Shown: piece after piece, positions 16,173 to 24,967 of the stretch
Layout of the letters: each line of letters opens with the position of its first letter
Position numbering within the stretch: position 1 is the stretch's first letter
Source: Devosia sp.
GTDB lineage: Bacteria; Pseudomonadota; Alphaproteobacteria; Rhizobiales; Devosiaceae
Direction: 5' to 3'
Assembly: GCA_028290665.1 (NCBI GenBank)
Contig: JAQGJK010000003.1
Location: 1 to 64,000 of the forward strand
DNA: 64,000 nucleotides
Notes under the pieces: model-generated
Seen by the model: the letters and a program-made list of their open reading frames with translations, nothing else
The model's database searches: none
Told to the model about the DNA's origin: nothing
Translations under genes and position numbers: made by a program

Positions 16173-16753
16173 TGCTCAATGCCCTGCCGACTTTGAAGGA
16201 AACCCCTTCCCAGACTGCCGGACCCTATGTGCACATCGGCCTGACGCCGGGTCTCGAGGGCATGGGGGGATCGAACGTGCCGGACCTTGGGTCGGGGCCG
16301 ATCAACGCCGGGAACGGCCAGCCGATCACGATCGCGGGCTGCATTTTCGACGGCTCGGCTGCGCCGGTCGGCGATGCGGTGGTGGAACTCTGGCAGGCCG
16401 ACGCCGATGGCACGCATGCCGAGGGCTGGGGGCGCACGGCCGGCGCGGCAGATGGCAGCTTTCGCTTCGAGACGATCAAACCGGGTCGCGTCCTTGGCCC
16501 CGACGGCCAGCCGATGGCACCGCACCTGACGCTTTGGATCGTTGCCCGTGGCATCAATGTGGGTCTGCATACGCGGCTCTATTTCGATGACGAGGGCGAG
16601 GCGAACGCGACCGATTTCATCCTCAATCGCATCATGGATTCGCGCCGCCGCAAGACTCTGATCGCCGCTCGCTCGGAGGTCGAAGGCAGGCCTACCTACA
16701 GCCTCGACATCCGCCTGCAGGGTGAGAACGAAACCGTGTTCTTCGACATCTAG
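16172..16753 (+). CDS. pcaG: Protocatechuate 3,4-dioxygenase alpha subunit
   Basis: This 193-residue non-metal subunit pairs with PcaH. It has the start pattern ETPSQTAGPYVHIGL typical of PcaG, VVELWQADADG in the core, and ends ETVFFDI. It lacks the Tyr/His iron ligands, as alpha subunits do. The ATG at 16172 shares a base with the pcaH stop; longer frames would run back into pcaH and are rejected. pcaI follows after 8 bp. Confidence 0.95.
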   Translation: MLNALPTLKETPSQTAGPYVHIGLTPGLEGMGGSNVPDLGSGPINAGNGQPITIAGCIFDGSAAPVGDAVVELWQADADGTHAEGWGRTAGAADGSFRFETIKPGRVLGPDGQPMAPHLTLWIVARGINVGLHTRLYFDDEGEANATDFILNRIMDSRRRKTLIAARSEVEGRPTYSLDIRLQGENETVFFDI

Positions 16754-16761
16754 GGCTGTGC

Positions 16762-17484
16762 ATGGACAAGACCGTTCCCGACCTCGCTGCCGCCGTCACC
16801 GGAATCGAGGACGGCATGCATCTCATGATCGGTGGGTTCGGCGGCGCCGGGGCGCCGATCGAGCTCATTCACGCTCTTATCGACCAATTTCGCGCCACGG
16901 GCAGCCCGAACAAACTCACCGTCATCAATAATAACGCAGGCAATGGCCGCATCGGCATCGCCGCGATGATCGATGCCGGCATGGTCGAAAAGATGATCTG
17001 CTCGTTTCCACGCTCCGCTGATCCGCGCGCCTTTACCGAGAAGTATCTCGTGGGGAAAATCGGGCTCGAACTGGTCCCGCAAGGGACGCTGGCCGAGCGT
17101 ATCCGTGCCGGTGGTGCCGGCATTCCGGCCTTTTATACGCCGACGGGGTTCGGCACGGACCTGGCGCTCGGCAAACCCGTTGCCGAATTCGAAGGGCGCA
17201 GCTATGTGCAGGAACGCTGGCTAAAGGCCGACGTGGCGCTGATCAAGGCCGAGCTGGCCGACACCATGGGCAACCTCACCTACCGCAAGGCTGCGCGGAA
17301 TTTTTCGCCCCTGATGGCTACTGCGGCGGCGCTGACCATCGTTCAGGCAAGCCGCATCGTTGCACCTGGAGAAATCGACCCGGAGCAGGTCGTTACGCCC
17401 GGCATCTTCGTCGATAGGATCGTCAAAGTTGCCGACCCGCGGCAGGAAGAGGCGCTGATGCGAGCCGGCGTGGCTTACGTATGA
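16762..17484 (+). CDS. pcaI: 3-oxoadipate CoA-transferase subunit A
   Basis: This 240-residue subunit of the class I CoA-transferase activates 3-oxoadipate with succinyl-CoA. It carries the subunit A glycine-rich loop MIGGFGGAGAPIELI near residue 25 and INNNAGNGRIGIAAMI. FYTPTGFGTDLALGK is also conserved. It overlaps pcaJ by 4 bp. Sequence alone could fit a succinyl-CoA:acetoacetate transferase, but the operon makes the 3-oxoadipate role clear. Confidence 0.93.
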   Translation: MDKTVPDLAAAVTGIEDGMHLMIGGFGGAGAPIELIHALIDQFRATGSPNKLTVINNNAGNGRIGIAAMIDAGMVEKMICSFPRSADPRAFTEKYLVGKIGLELVPQGTLAERIRAGGAGIPAFYTPTGFGTDLALGKPVAEFEGRSYVQERWLKADVALIKAELADTMGNLTYRKAARNFSPLMATAAALTIVQASRIVAPGEIDPEQVVTPGIFVDRIVKVADPRQEEALMRAGVAYV

Positions 17485-18152
17485 AAGCCAAACTGTCCAA
17501 TGCCCAGATGGCTTGGCGGGCCGCCCAGGACATCGCGGACGGCGCGTACGTCAACCTCGGCATCGGCTTTCCAGAAATGGTCGCGAAATTCCAGCCGCCT
17601 GGACGTCAGGCTGTGTTCCATACGGAGAACGGCGTTCTCAATTTCGGCGAGGCACCGGCTCAAGGCGAGGAAGACTGGGACCTTATCAATGCCGGCAAGA
17701 AAGCAATTACACTGAAGCCGGGCGCCGCGTTCTTCCATCACGCCGATAGCTTCGGCATGGTCCGCGGCGGCCACCTCGACGTGGCGATCCTCGGAGCCTA
17801 TGAAGTGGCTGAGACCGGCGATCTCGCGAACTGGAGCACTGGCCCCACCGGTATTCCGGCCGTCGGGGGCGCCATGGACCTCGTGCACGGGGCCAAGCGC
17901 GTCGCTGTCATCACCGACCATGTGACCAGGGACGGCAAGCCGAAATTGGTGAAGCGCTGCAGCCTGCCGCTGACCGGCGTCGCCTGTGTGACCCGCGTCT
18001 ACACCAGCCTCGCGGTCATCGACATCGAGAACCGCCAGTTCGTCTTACGCGAGAAGCTACCCCAACTCAGCTTCGACGACGTGCAGGCGCTGACCGGGGC
18101 GGCGTTGGTGGTCGAAGGCACTTTCGCCGATCTCGTGGTTCCGGAGCTCTAG
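17481..18152 (+). CDS. pcaJ: 3-oxoadipate CoA-transferase subunit B
   Basis: This 223-residue catalytic subunit has YVNLGIGFPEMVAKF near the start and the catalytic Glu in HTENGVLNFGEAP; SFGMVRGGHLDVAILGAYEV is the family signature. It works with PcaI to form 3-oxoadipyl-CoA. The start overlaps pcaI (ATGA), and pcaF begins 3 bp after the stop. Confidence 0.94.
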   Translation: MKAKLSNAQMAWRAAQDIADGAYVNLGIGFPEMVAKFQPPGRQAVFHTENGVLNFGEAPAQGEEDWDLINAGKKAITLKPGAAFFHHADSFGMVRGGHLDVAILGAYEVAETGDLANWSTGPTGIPAVGGAMDLVHGAKRVAVITDHVTRDGKPKLVKRCSLPLTGVACVTRVYTSLAVIDIENRQFVLREKLPQLSFDDVQALTGAALVVEGTFADLVVPEL

Positions 18153-18155
18153 GCC

Positions 18156-19361
18156 ATGGCCGAAGCCTTCATCTGCGCCTACCGGCGTACGCCAATCGGC
18201 CGCTTCGGCGGTGTCCTATCGTCCGTGCGGGCCGACGATCTTGGCGCCATACCGCTGCGTGCGCTGGTGGCAGAGGAGACCAAAGTCGATTGGGATGCCG
18301 TCGACGATGTAATCTTCGGCTGCGCAAACCAGGCTGGCGAGGACAATCGCAATGTCGCCCGCATGAGCCTTCTGCTTGCCGGCCTGCCGGTCGGCATCCC
18401 CGGCACCACGATAAATCGTCTCTGCGGCTCGGGTATGGACGCGGTCATGACGGCGGCGCGTGCCATCAAGGCGGGCGAGGCCGAGCTCTATATTGCGGGC
18501 GGCGTCGAGTCGATGAGCCGCGCGCCCTTCGCCATGCCCAAGGCTGACGCTGCTTTTTCGCGAAACGCAGAAGTTTACGACACCACAATTGGCTGGCGCT
18601 TCATCAATCCTCTGATGAGGGCTGAATACGGCGTAGATTCTATGCCTGAGACAGGCGAAAACGTTGCTCGGGATTTCGGCGTAAGCCGTTCAGATCAGGA
18701 TGCATTTGCACTGCGATCGCAGCAGCGGGCTCTGGCCGCACAAGAGAACGGGCGATTGGCCCGGGAGATTGTGCCTGTCACGGTGCCGCAGCAAAAAAGC
18801 GATGCTCGCATCATTGCCAAGGACGAGCATCCGCGCTCAGACGTGACGCTCGAGGCCCTTGCACGGTTACCCACGCCGTTTCGTGAGGGCGGAACGGTGA
18901 CAGCTGGCAACGCCTCGGGCATCAACGACGGCGCCGCCGCGCTGATCGTCGCATCCGAAGCCGGGGCGCAAAGACATGGATTGACGCCCATTGCGCGCAT
19001 CCTCGGCGGCGCCGCGGCAGGCGTGGCCCCTCGAATCATGGGCATGGGGCCGGTGCCAGCGACGCAAAAGCTGTGCGCGCGACTTGGACTATCGCCTCAG
19101 GATTTCGAGATCGTGGAGCTTAATGAGGCCTTTGCCAGCCAGGCACTGGCGGTCCTGCGCGACCTCGGAATCGCGAACGGCGCCGATTATGTAAACCCCA
19201 ATGGCGGTGCTATCGCTCTTGGTCATCCGCTCGGCATGTCCGGCGCGCGCCTCGTTGGGACCGCGGCTCTCGAGTTGAATCTCACCGGCCGTCGTCTCGC
19301 TCTCGCGACGATGTGCATCGGGGTAGGGCAGGGGCTGGCGGTTGCGCTCGAACGAGTTTGA
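18156..19361 (+). CDS. pcaF: 3-oxoadipyl-CoA thiolase
   Basis: This 401-residue thiolase cleaves 3-oxoadipyl-CoA to succinyl-CoA and acetyl-CoA, the final step. The acyl-accepting Cys is C90 (INRLCGSGMDAV), the catalytic His is H357 (IALGHPLGMSGAR) and the second Cys is C387 (TMCIGVGQG). The N-terminus AFICAYRRTPIGRFGG is typical of PcaF. Middle-region motifs MGPVPATQKL and VELNEAFASQ are present. It is co-directional within the operon, 10 bp before pcaB. Confidence 0.95.
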   Translation: MAEAFICAYRRTPIGRFGGVLSSVRADDLGAIPLRALVAEETKVDWDAVDDVIFGCANQAGEDNRNVARMSLLLAGLPVGIPGTTINRLCGSGMDAVMTAARAIKAGEAELYIAGGVESMSRAPFAMPKADAAFSRNAEVYDTTIGWRFINPLMRAEYGVDSMPETGENVARDFGVSRSDQDAFALRSQQRALAAQENGRLAREIVPVTVPQQKSDARIIAKDEHPRSDVTLEALARLPTPFREGGTVTAGNASGINDGAAALIVASEAGAQRHGLTPIARILGGAAAGVAPRIMGMGPVPATQKLCARLGLSPQDFEIVELNEAFASQALAVLRDLGIANGADYVNPNGGAIALGHPLGMSGARLVGTAALELNLTGRRLALATMCIGVGQGLAVALERV

Positions 19362-19371
19362 GGAACAGCAG

Positions 19372-20439
19372 ATGCGCCGTCCATTGTTGAGCGCCATCGC
19401 CGGAGATGAAGAAATCGAAGCGATCCTCTCCGATGAGGCCCAAATCGGCGCCATGCTCGAGTTCGAACGCGCGCTGGCCCGGGCAGAGGCCGCCGTCGGG
19501 CTGATCTCGGCGGATGCCGCGTCGGCGATCGCGAGCGCAATCGATCGGTTTAGGCCCGACTGGGATGGCCTCGCGATTGGAATGGCCCGCGATGGCGTGG
19601 TCGTCCCCGAACTCATTGCGCAGCTTCGGTCGACCGTGCCACGGCCCTTCGACACGGCCGTTCACCATGGCGCAACGAGCCAGGATGTTATCGACACGGC
19701 TCTCATCCTCTGCCTGTCGAAAATAGTGCCGATCATGATTGATCGTATCGACCGACTGGAGTCGATTCTTTCAGGCCTGCGCGACAGCCAGGGATCATTA
19801 CCTCTGATGGCACACACGCGGATGCAGGTAGCGCTGCCGGTTTTGGTGGCCGAGAAGCTGCGTACATGGAGCGAGCCACTGGCCCGACACCGTCTGGCTC
19901 TTCACGCCTTGACTGATGATTTGCTGGTCATCCAACTTGGCGGACCAGTGGGTGACCGCGCTGGGTTTGCTGGGCACGGGGCGGCAGTGGCTGATGCCCT
20001 CGCAGCCGGCCTGGGCCTCAGCAATGCCTCAGCCTGGCACTCGTCGAGAGAGCGGCTGGTCGCGTTCGGAGGCCGACTGGCCTTGCTGGCAGGTTCGCTC
20101 GGAAAAATCGGGGCGGATATCTGTTTGCTTGCGCAAACGGAGGTGGGTGCCATCGTTATCAAAGGTGCCGGAACTTCCTCCGCGATGGCACACAAAGCCA
20201 ACCCCATTCGAGCCGAGGCATTGATTGCCCTCGCGCGACATGCGGCGGGTCTAGCGGGCTCACTTGGCCAAGCGATGGTGCATGAGAATGAAAGGTCCGG
20301 CTCGGCGTGGACCCTCGAATGGCTGACATTGCCGCCGCTCATCATCGCTACAGGTGCAGCGACGCGACTCTCCGAGTCATTGCTGAGAAGCATCAACTTT
20401 CGATCGCCGGACGAGGCTCAACCTCTGGACCCGGTTTGA
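19372..20439 (+). CDS. pcaB: 3-carboxy-cis,cis-muconate cycloisomerase
   Basis: This 355-residue member of the fumarase/aspartase superfamily lactonises carboxymuconate. Motifs are FDTAVHHGATSQDVIDTA near residue 95, AHTRMQVALP near 145 and the signature GAGTSSAMAHKANPIRAEAL near 265, containing the catalytic-loop Ser. ATG 19372 was chosen over an upstream TTG at 19342, which overlaps pcaF. The length matches short alphaproteobacterial PcaB proteins. It closes the operon; no convincing terminator was seen after it. Confidence 0.94.
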   Translation: MRRPLLSAIAGDEEIEAILSDEAQIGAMLEFERALARAEAAVGLISADAASAIASAIDRFRPDWDGLAIGMARDGVVVPELIAQLRSTVPRPFDTAVHHGATSQDVIDTALILCLSKIVPIMIDRIDRLESILSGLRDSQGSLPLMAHTRMQVALPVLVAEKLRTWSEPLARHRLALHALTDDLLVIQLGGPVGDRAGFAGHGAAVADALAAGLGLSNASAWHSSRERLVAFGGRLALLAGSLGKIGADICLLAQTEVGAIVIKGAGTSSAMAHKANPIRAEALIALARHAAGLAGSLGQAMVHENERSGSAWTLEWLTLPPLIIATGAATRLSESLLRSINFRSPDEAQPLDPV

Positions 20440-20896
20440 CGGTCGCCTCCAGAGCCGGAGAACGTTGAACCGCAGGTGCCGTCCCTCCGCCAATGTCTTT
20501 TCCAAGACCACGGTCCACCGGCAAGCAAGCCGCGGCACAGTTCACTGGCAGTCTGCCGGGCACAGCAGCTATTGGGGCGACGACTTGGGCACCAGCCTCG
20601 CTAAGACGAGGAGTAACCACTTACGCCTGAGGAATCGCGCGCAATAGTCATAAGTAACGCGATTGTCGCTAAGGTGAGACTGACGGTTCACTCGGTGATA
20701 CCCTTGCGTCTCCGGCAGCGCATCAGGCCGACTGGGCGCAACCACGATCGAATGACCCCACCCGCGCGGCCAAGAAACACTGCATCCCGTAAGCTCCGCA
20801 CTGTGTTTCGCAAACTGGGAAGCAGCTGGAAGTCATTTGAAAAGCTTTCTTCACAGCCGTGGGCTAGCATTTCCGTCAGATGTTGTTTGGGGGCGG
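20440..20896. other. Gene-free stretch after the pca operon
   Basis: About 450 bp with no recognisable gene. A short CTCC/GGAG inverted repeat lies about 10 bp after the pcaB stop but has no T-run, so it is only a weak terminator candidate. The promoter for the following hypothetical gene should lie near the end of this stretch. Confidence 0.4.
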
Positions 20897-21649
20897 ATGT
20901 TGTCAGGTCGCGATCTGGTTGGGCAGAGGCGGAGTAGTGCGCCACCCCCGGGGCGAGGACCGCACTTGGGTGGAGTGTTCGACATCGTTCTCGGCCTTTT
21001 GGCTGTGGTCGCAATAGCCGGGCTGGGGTTTTTCGGTTTCAAGGTCTGGTTGTCGGGTAGCTTACCTGCAACTCAAGAGGTGTCGATTGTAGCTGTCGTA
21101 TCGAGCTCTTCCGGGCAAATGGCCCCAATTGTCTGGACGAAGTCGGACGCCGATCTTTGCTCGGCTCGCACGCGTGCTGCAGCGACGAACCCGGACACCG
21201 GTAATTACATGATTACCAACCGTTCCGTGGCAGAGGGCGTAGCTGGCTTGGCGACCATGGCGGAGTGCCAGCTGACTCGAAAGATCGGCCGGTTTTGTAG
21301 TGTCGAGGGGAAAACTCAACTCGTCGCCGCTGTGAACGATTATTTCGGCCGAATGGACCTAGTGACCCTCGGGATCGGTGTTCAAGGGGCACCCATGGCC
21401 ATTGCCGGCGCCATGTTTGGCGGAGAGCCGGCGGCAGGCGATGCGATCTACCAGGACATGGCGAATGATACGCTCGCCTTTATGAAATCCTACAATGCCC
21501 GCGTGGTCACCGCGCTTCGCAAGCTTGGACAAAATGGCGTAGTCAAAGCCGAGGATTTCAGGCCTTTTCCCTTGGCTGGCATACCCGAGAACATCGTCAG
21601 CATATTCGAAGGCGTTCATCCGGTCGGCAATACCTGCGAGGGCACTTAG
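20897..21649 (+). CDS. Hypothetical membrane-anchored protein
   Basis: The family is not recognised. From ATG 20897 the product has 250 residues; upstream TTG 20837 would add 20. GGGGGC lies just before this ATG. A proline-rich cytoplasmic start (SAPPPGRGPHLG) is followed by one membrane helix at about residues 27-50. The remaining 200 residues, probably periplasmic, contain four Cys residues (in LCSART, AECQLT, RFCSVEG and TCEGT) that could form two disulfides. The C-terminal half is largely helical. It stands alone, opposite in strand to the next gene. The intact frame of this length with ordinary codon use makes it a likely real gene. Confidence 0.6.
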   Translation: MLSGRDLVGQRRSSAPPPGRGPHLGGVFDIVLGLLAVVAIAGLGFFGFKVWLSGSLPATQEVSIVAVVSSSSGQMAPIVWTKSDADLCSARTRAAATNPDTGNYMITNRSVAEGVAGLATMAECQLTRKIGRFCSVEGKTQLVAAVNDYFGRMDLVTLGIGVQGAPMAIAGAMFGGEPAAGDAIYQDMANDTLAFMKSYNARVVTALRKLGQNGVVKAEDFRPFPLAGIPENIVSIFEGVHPVGNTCEGT

Positions 21650-21953
21650 CAACCCGTCAAAAAATTCGGCGGCCCAGCTTTATGTGCCGTCGCCGGAGGC
21701 GAGGTCTCGGCCGGGCTGCTTCTGGCAGGCCGCGGCTGCCGACCAGTCTGCCGCAACTAAACCCAACCGCCAAGGCGAGGTGGTTATCGACTTGCGCGCT
21801 CACCGATCAAGCGAGGCTTCATCGCGGAAGCCGACCGGGCGTCCCCTGCTGCTTGCTGCCTGCGTTCATCCTTGTTGCCGAGGTATGCCGAGGCCGACCC
21901 GAGACGGGCGCGCGATCAAACGTGGCACGCGATCCACGAACATTTCATCAATA
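21650..21953. other. Gene-free stretch between convergent genes
   Basis: About 300 bp between two convergent genes. Open frames here are short and match nothing I recognise. No clear hairpin terminator was seen. Confidence 0.35.
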
Positions 21954-23198
21954 CTAAGCGACGAACCGCTGTGCCGAAAATGGCCGAGGGTCAACGAAGG
22001 GCGTTTCCCCCGTCATCTGCTCTGCCAGAAGTCGTCCCGTCACAGCGCCGAGGGTTAGGCCGTGATGGGCATGCCCGAAGGCCAACCATAAATTCCGGTG
22101 ATTTGGGGCGCGGCCGATGATCGGCTTCATGTCGGGTGTGCAGGGGCGAGCGCCCAGCCATGGCTCGAGATCGAGACGCGCACCCAACTCGATCAACTGG
22201 CGTGCGACGGCTTCGCTGCCTTCGACCTGCGCCTCGTTCTTCGGGGCGTTCTGATGAGCGAATTCGGCGCCGGTCGTCAGCCTGACTCCCCGATGCATGG
22301 GTGCCAGGAGATAGCCCATCTCGATATCCAGCACAGGGCGGTTGAGCGTGACGCCCGGCATATATTGATACTCCCGGCAATAGCCCCGCTTGATGAACAA
22401 GGGAAAGCGATAGCCGAGGCGGCGCGTCGCCTCCCCAGCCCAGGGTCCCAGGGCCAGCACTACCTCAGCGGCCGAGGCTGAACCGTCGGACGTGCGGACC
22501 GTCCATCCCGAGCCCGCGGCTCCGAGGCTATCGGCATTACCAAGCGCGACCGTTCCGCCGAGCTGCCTGAACAGCCCTACATAAGCATCGACAAGAGCAC
22601 CGGGGTCGCGGACCGTCCAGGGCGCAGTCCAGTGCAGGGCGCCGACCAAAGGGACGCGCAGCGCCGGCTCCATCCGGGCGACTTCGTCGGCGTCGAGCCT
22701 GGCCCGCCCAATCCCGTAATCCCGCGCATCCGCGTCGGCATCGGCGAACGCGGCATCGCGACGCGCCGCGGAGCGGAACAGTAACAGGAAGCCGCGCTTA
22801 TCGATCAGGTCCTCGGCACCGGCCGCAGAGATGAGGTCGGCATGCTCGCTGATCGAATGGGCAATAAGAGGCGCGTACTCGGCAACGATCCGGCGGTAAC
22901 GCGCAGGCGCGGAATTTCGCCAATAGCTCGCGAGGGCCGGAACATACCCGGGCAGGGCGGCCAGGTCGTACCGCGTGTCGAGGCCGCGCTTCGCACCGAT
23001 ACGCAACAGCTCCCCGAGATCCCGTGGGAAAGCACGGGGTCGGACGCCCTCGCGTTGGATGATCCCGGCATTACCATAGGATGTTTCCCGACCCGGTTCG
23101 CGGCGATCGACAAGCAGGACGTTCCGGCCACGGCGCTGCAGGTGGATGGCGATGCAGACGCCGATGATGCCCGCACCGAGAACAATCGTATCAGTCAA
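21954..23198 (-). CDS. FAD-dependent oxidoreductase, D-amino-acid dehydrogenase (DadA) type
   Basis: This 414-residue DAO-family flavoprotein begins at a TTG directly before TDTIVLGAGIIGVCIAIHLQRRGRNVLLVD, the Rossmann FAD motif (GxGxxG). Longer frames to 23954 would add over 250 residues of no recognisable fold and run across the divergent GAF gene, so they are rejected. RETSYGNAGIIQREGV and the C-terminal GHAHHGLTLGAVTGRLLAE are typical of DadA-like enzymes, which oxidise D-amino acids to 2-oxo acids. It is divergent from a GAF-dipeptide transporter operon followed by three peptidase-like genes, which suggests it handles D-amino acids released from imported peptides. Confidence 0.88.
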   Translation of the reverse strand: MTDTIVLGAGIIGVCIAIHLQRRGRNVLLVDRREPGRETSYGNAGIIQREGVRPRAFPRDLGELLRIGAKRGLDTRYDLAALPGYVPALASYWRNSAPARYRRIVAEYAPLIAHSISEHADLISAAGAEDLIDKRGFLLLFRSAARRDAAFADADADARDYGIGRARLDADEVARMEPALRVPLVGALHWTAPWTVRDPGALVDAYVGLFRQLGGTVALGNADSLGAAGSGWTVRTSDGSASAAEVVLALGPWAGEATRRLGYRFPLFIKRGYCREYQYMPGVTLNRPVLDIEMGYLLAPMHRGVRLTTGAEFAHQNAPKNEAQVEGSEAVARQLIELGARLDLEPWLGARPCTPDMKPIIGRAPNHRNLWLAFGHAHHGLTLGAVTGRLLAEQMTGETPFVDPRPFSAQRFVA

Positions 23199-23384
23199 AC
23201 CAGCCTCGCCTGTTGGCGCTGTGCGCCTCCTGGGCGCTCCAATAATCCGCCACCCAACCGGTGCCTGACAGATGGCACGCGCCATGGGCGCTGTCGATGG
23301 CATCGGCTTCCCCGAACGGGCTTGGCTTGCGCCGGTAAATGGGTGAGTGTCTGCCTTTGGCACTGTCAGGGACGCTGGCACCGC

Positions 23385-23894
23385 ATGAATTCGCCTGAAG
23401 CCAGGTTTACGGCTGAGATCTCCGAAACGAAGTCGCCGGAAGTGGCTTGGCAGGCGCTGAGGGAACTGGCGGGCCACCTCGTTGGCCATCGGCTGTTCAC
23501 CGTGATGACCGTCGATATGGCGGCAGGTTTGGCGCGGCGCGCCTACAGCGACCATCCGGTCGAGTATCCGGTTTCCGGCACCAAGCCGATCCACCATGAT
23601 GCCTGGTTCGACATCGTCCATGGTCAACGGCGAAGCTTCGTCGCCAATACCATTGAGGACATTGCAGGCGTGTTCCCCGATCACGAACTGATCGCGTCGC
23701 TTGGATGCGGTTCGGTGGTGAACCTGCCGGTCGTGCTCGCCGGCAATCTCGTGGCGACGATCAATTTGCTCGATGCCGCAGGGCATTACACGCCGGACCG
23801 CGTCGCTGCCGCCGAGGCCGGTCTGGCCATTCCGGCGCGGCTGTGCTGTGCGCTCGCGCTGTGGCTCGACGCGTCCGGGGATGCCTCGACGTGA
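23385..23894 (+). CDS. GAF-domain protein heading the peptide transporter operon
   Basis: This 169-residue protein is essentially one GAF domain: LFTVMTVDMAAGLARRAYS, SVVNLPVVLAGNLVATINLLDAAGHYTPDRV. It has no output domain. ATG 23385 was preferred; earlier frames overlap the oxidoreductase gene. It is translationally coupled to the first permease (GTGA overlap), so it probably senses or binds the transported molecule, or acts as a small-molecule sink. GAF proteins of this size are recurrently found beside ABC transporters in proteobacteria. A free-methionine-sulfoxide reductase role is possible but its Cys pattern is not evident. Confidence 0.8.
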   Translation: MNSPEARFTAEISETKSPEVAWQALRELAGHLVGHRLFTVMTVDMAAGLARRAYSDHPVEYPVSGTKPIHHDAWFDIVHGQRRSFVANTIEDIAGVFPDHELIASLGCGSVVNLPVVLAGNLVATINLLDAAGHYTPDRVAAAEAGLAIPARLCCALALWLDASGDAST

Positions 23895-24967
23895 GCGAGA
23901 GTGCCGAGGGCGGTTCCGTCGCAGTGCGGCAGAACCCGGGACGGCAGGCAGCAAAGCTGGCGAGCCGGGTTGGGTCGTTTGTCCTCACCCTTGCCGCAAC
24001 GTTCGTCGGGCTGACCGCGGTCACCTTCTTCATCAGCCGGCTGACCAATATCGATCCGGTGCTGGCGATCGTCGGCGACAAGGCCACCTCGGCCGCCTAC
24101 GACAACGCGTATCTGGCGCTCGGTCTCGACAAGCCATTGATTGTGCAGTATTTTATCTACCTGATGCGGTTGCTGACCGGCGATTTCGGCAGGTCGGTGC
24201 TGACCTCGCAGCCGGTGCTGGCCGATTTGTTGCGGGTGTTCCCGGCGACATTCGAACTGGCGACTATCGCGATTATCATCGGGGTTGTGGTCGGGGTTCC
24301 GGCCGGTGTGATTGCGGGCGCTACCAAGGGGCGCTGGCCGGATCAGGTGATCCGTGTCGTCGGGCTGTTCGGCTATTCGGTGCCAGTGTTCTGGCTCGGT
24401 TTGATCGGGCTGTTCGTGTTCTACGGCAAGCTCGGCTGGGTCGCAGGAACCGGCCGGCTCGACGTGTTCTACCAGGGCGTGGTGACGCAGCGGACCGGCG
24501 TTATCCTCATCGACGCGGCGCTTGAGGGCAATTGGGAAATCGTCGGCAATGCTTTTTCCCACCTGATCCTGCCAGCGGGAATCCTCGGCTATTTCTCGCT
24601 GGCCTATGTCGCCCGGATGACGCGCAGCTTCATGATCGACCAGCTCAGCCAGGAATATTTCACGGCGGCACGCATCAAGGGCAATTCATACTGGCGCGCC
24701 GTCTGGCGGCACGCCTTTCCCAACATCATGGTGCCGCTGATCACGGTGATCGGCCTGAGCTACGCCTCGCTGCTCGAGGGCGCGGTGCTGACGGAAACGG
24801 TGTTCGCCTGGCCGGGCCTCGGCCTCTACATCACCCGCGCGCTGTTCAACAGCGACATGAACGCAGTGCTCGGCGGGACGGTGCTGGTGGGAGCAGTATT
24901 CATCACCATCAATCTCGTCTCCGACCTGCTCTACAAGCTGGCCGACCCGCGGCTGAGGGCATCATGA
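23891..24967 (+). CDS. Peptide-type ABC transporter permease (DppB class)
   Basis: This 358-residue protein starts at GTG 23891, overlapping the GAF stop. It has an N-terminal helix (VLTLAATFVGLTAVTFFISRL) and a periplasmic loop, followed by the permease domain with the EAA loop at TAARIKGNSYWRAVWRHAFPN. DppB-type proteins usually run 310-340 residues; the extra length lies in a polar N-terminus and in a loop near residues 190-215 (TGRLDVFYQGVVTQRTG). It pairs with the next permease. Confidence 0.92.
   Translation: MSESAEGGSVAVRQNPGRQAAKLASRVGSFVLTLAATFVGLTAVTFFISRLTNIDPVLAIVGDKATSAAYDNAYLALGLDKPLIVQYFIYLMRLLTGDFGRSVLTSQPVLADLLRVFPATFELATIAIIIGVVVGVPAGVIAGATKGRWPDQVIRVVGLFGYSVPVFWLGLIGLFVFYGKLGWVAGTGRLDVFYQGVVTQRTGVILIDAALEGNWEIVGNAFSHLILPAGILGYFSLAYVARMTRSFMIDQLSQEYFTAARIKGNSYWRAVWRHAFPNIMVPLITVIGLSYASLLEGAVLTETVFAWPGLGLYITRALFNSDMNAVLGGTVLVGAVFITINLVSDLLYKLADPRLRAS

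Noticed and set aside
21954-23954. A single 666-residue protein on the minus strand
   Set aside because: Only the part from 23198 downward has the FAD fold, beginning at its Rossmann motif; the extension overlaps the divergent GAF gene and has no recognisable fold.
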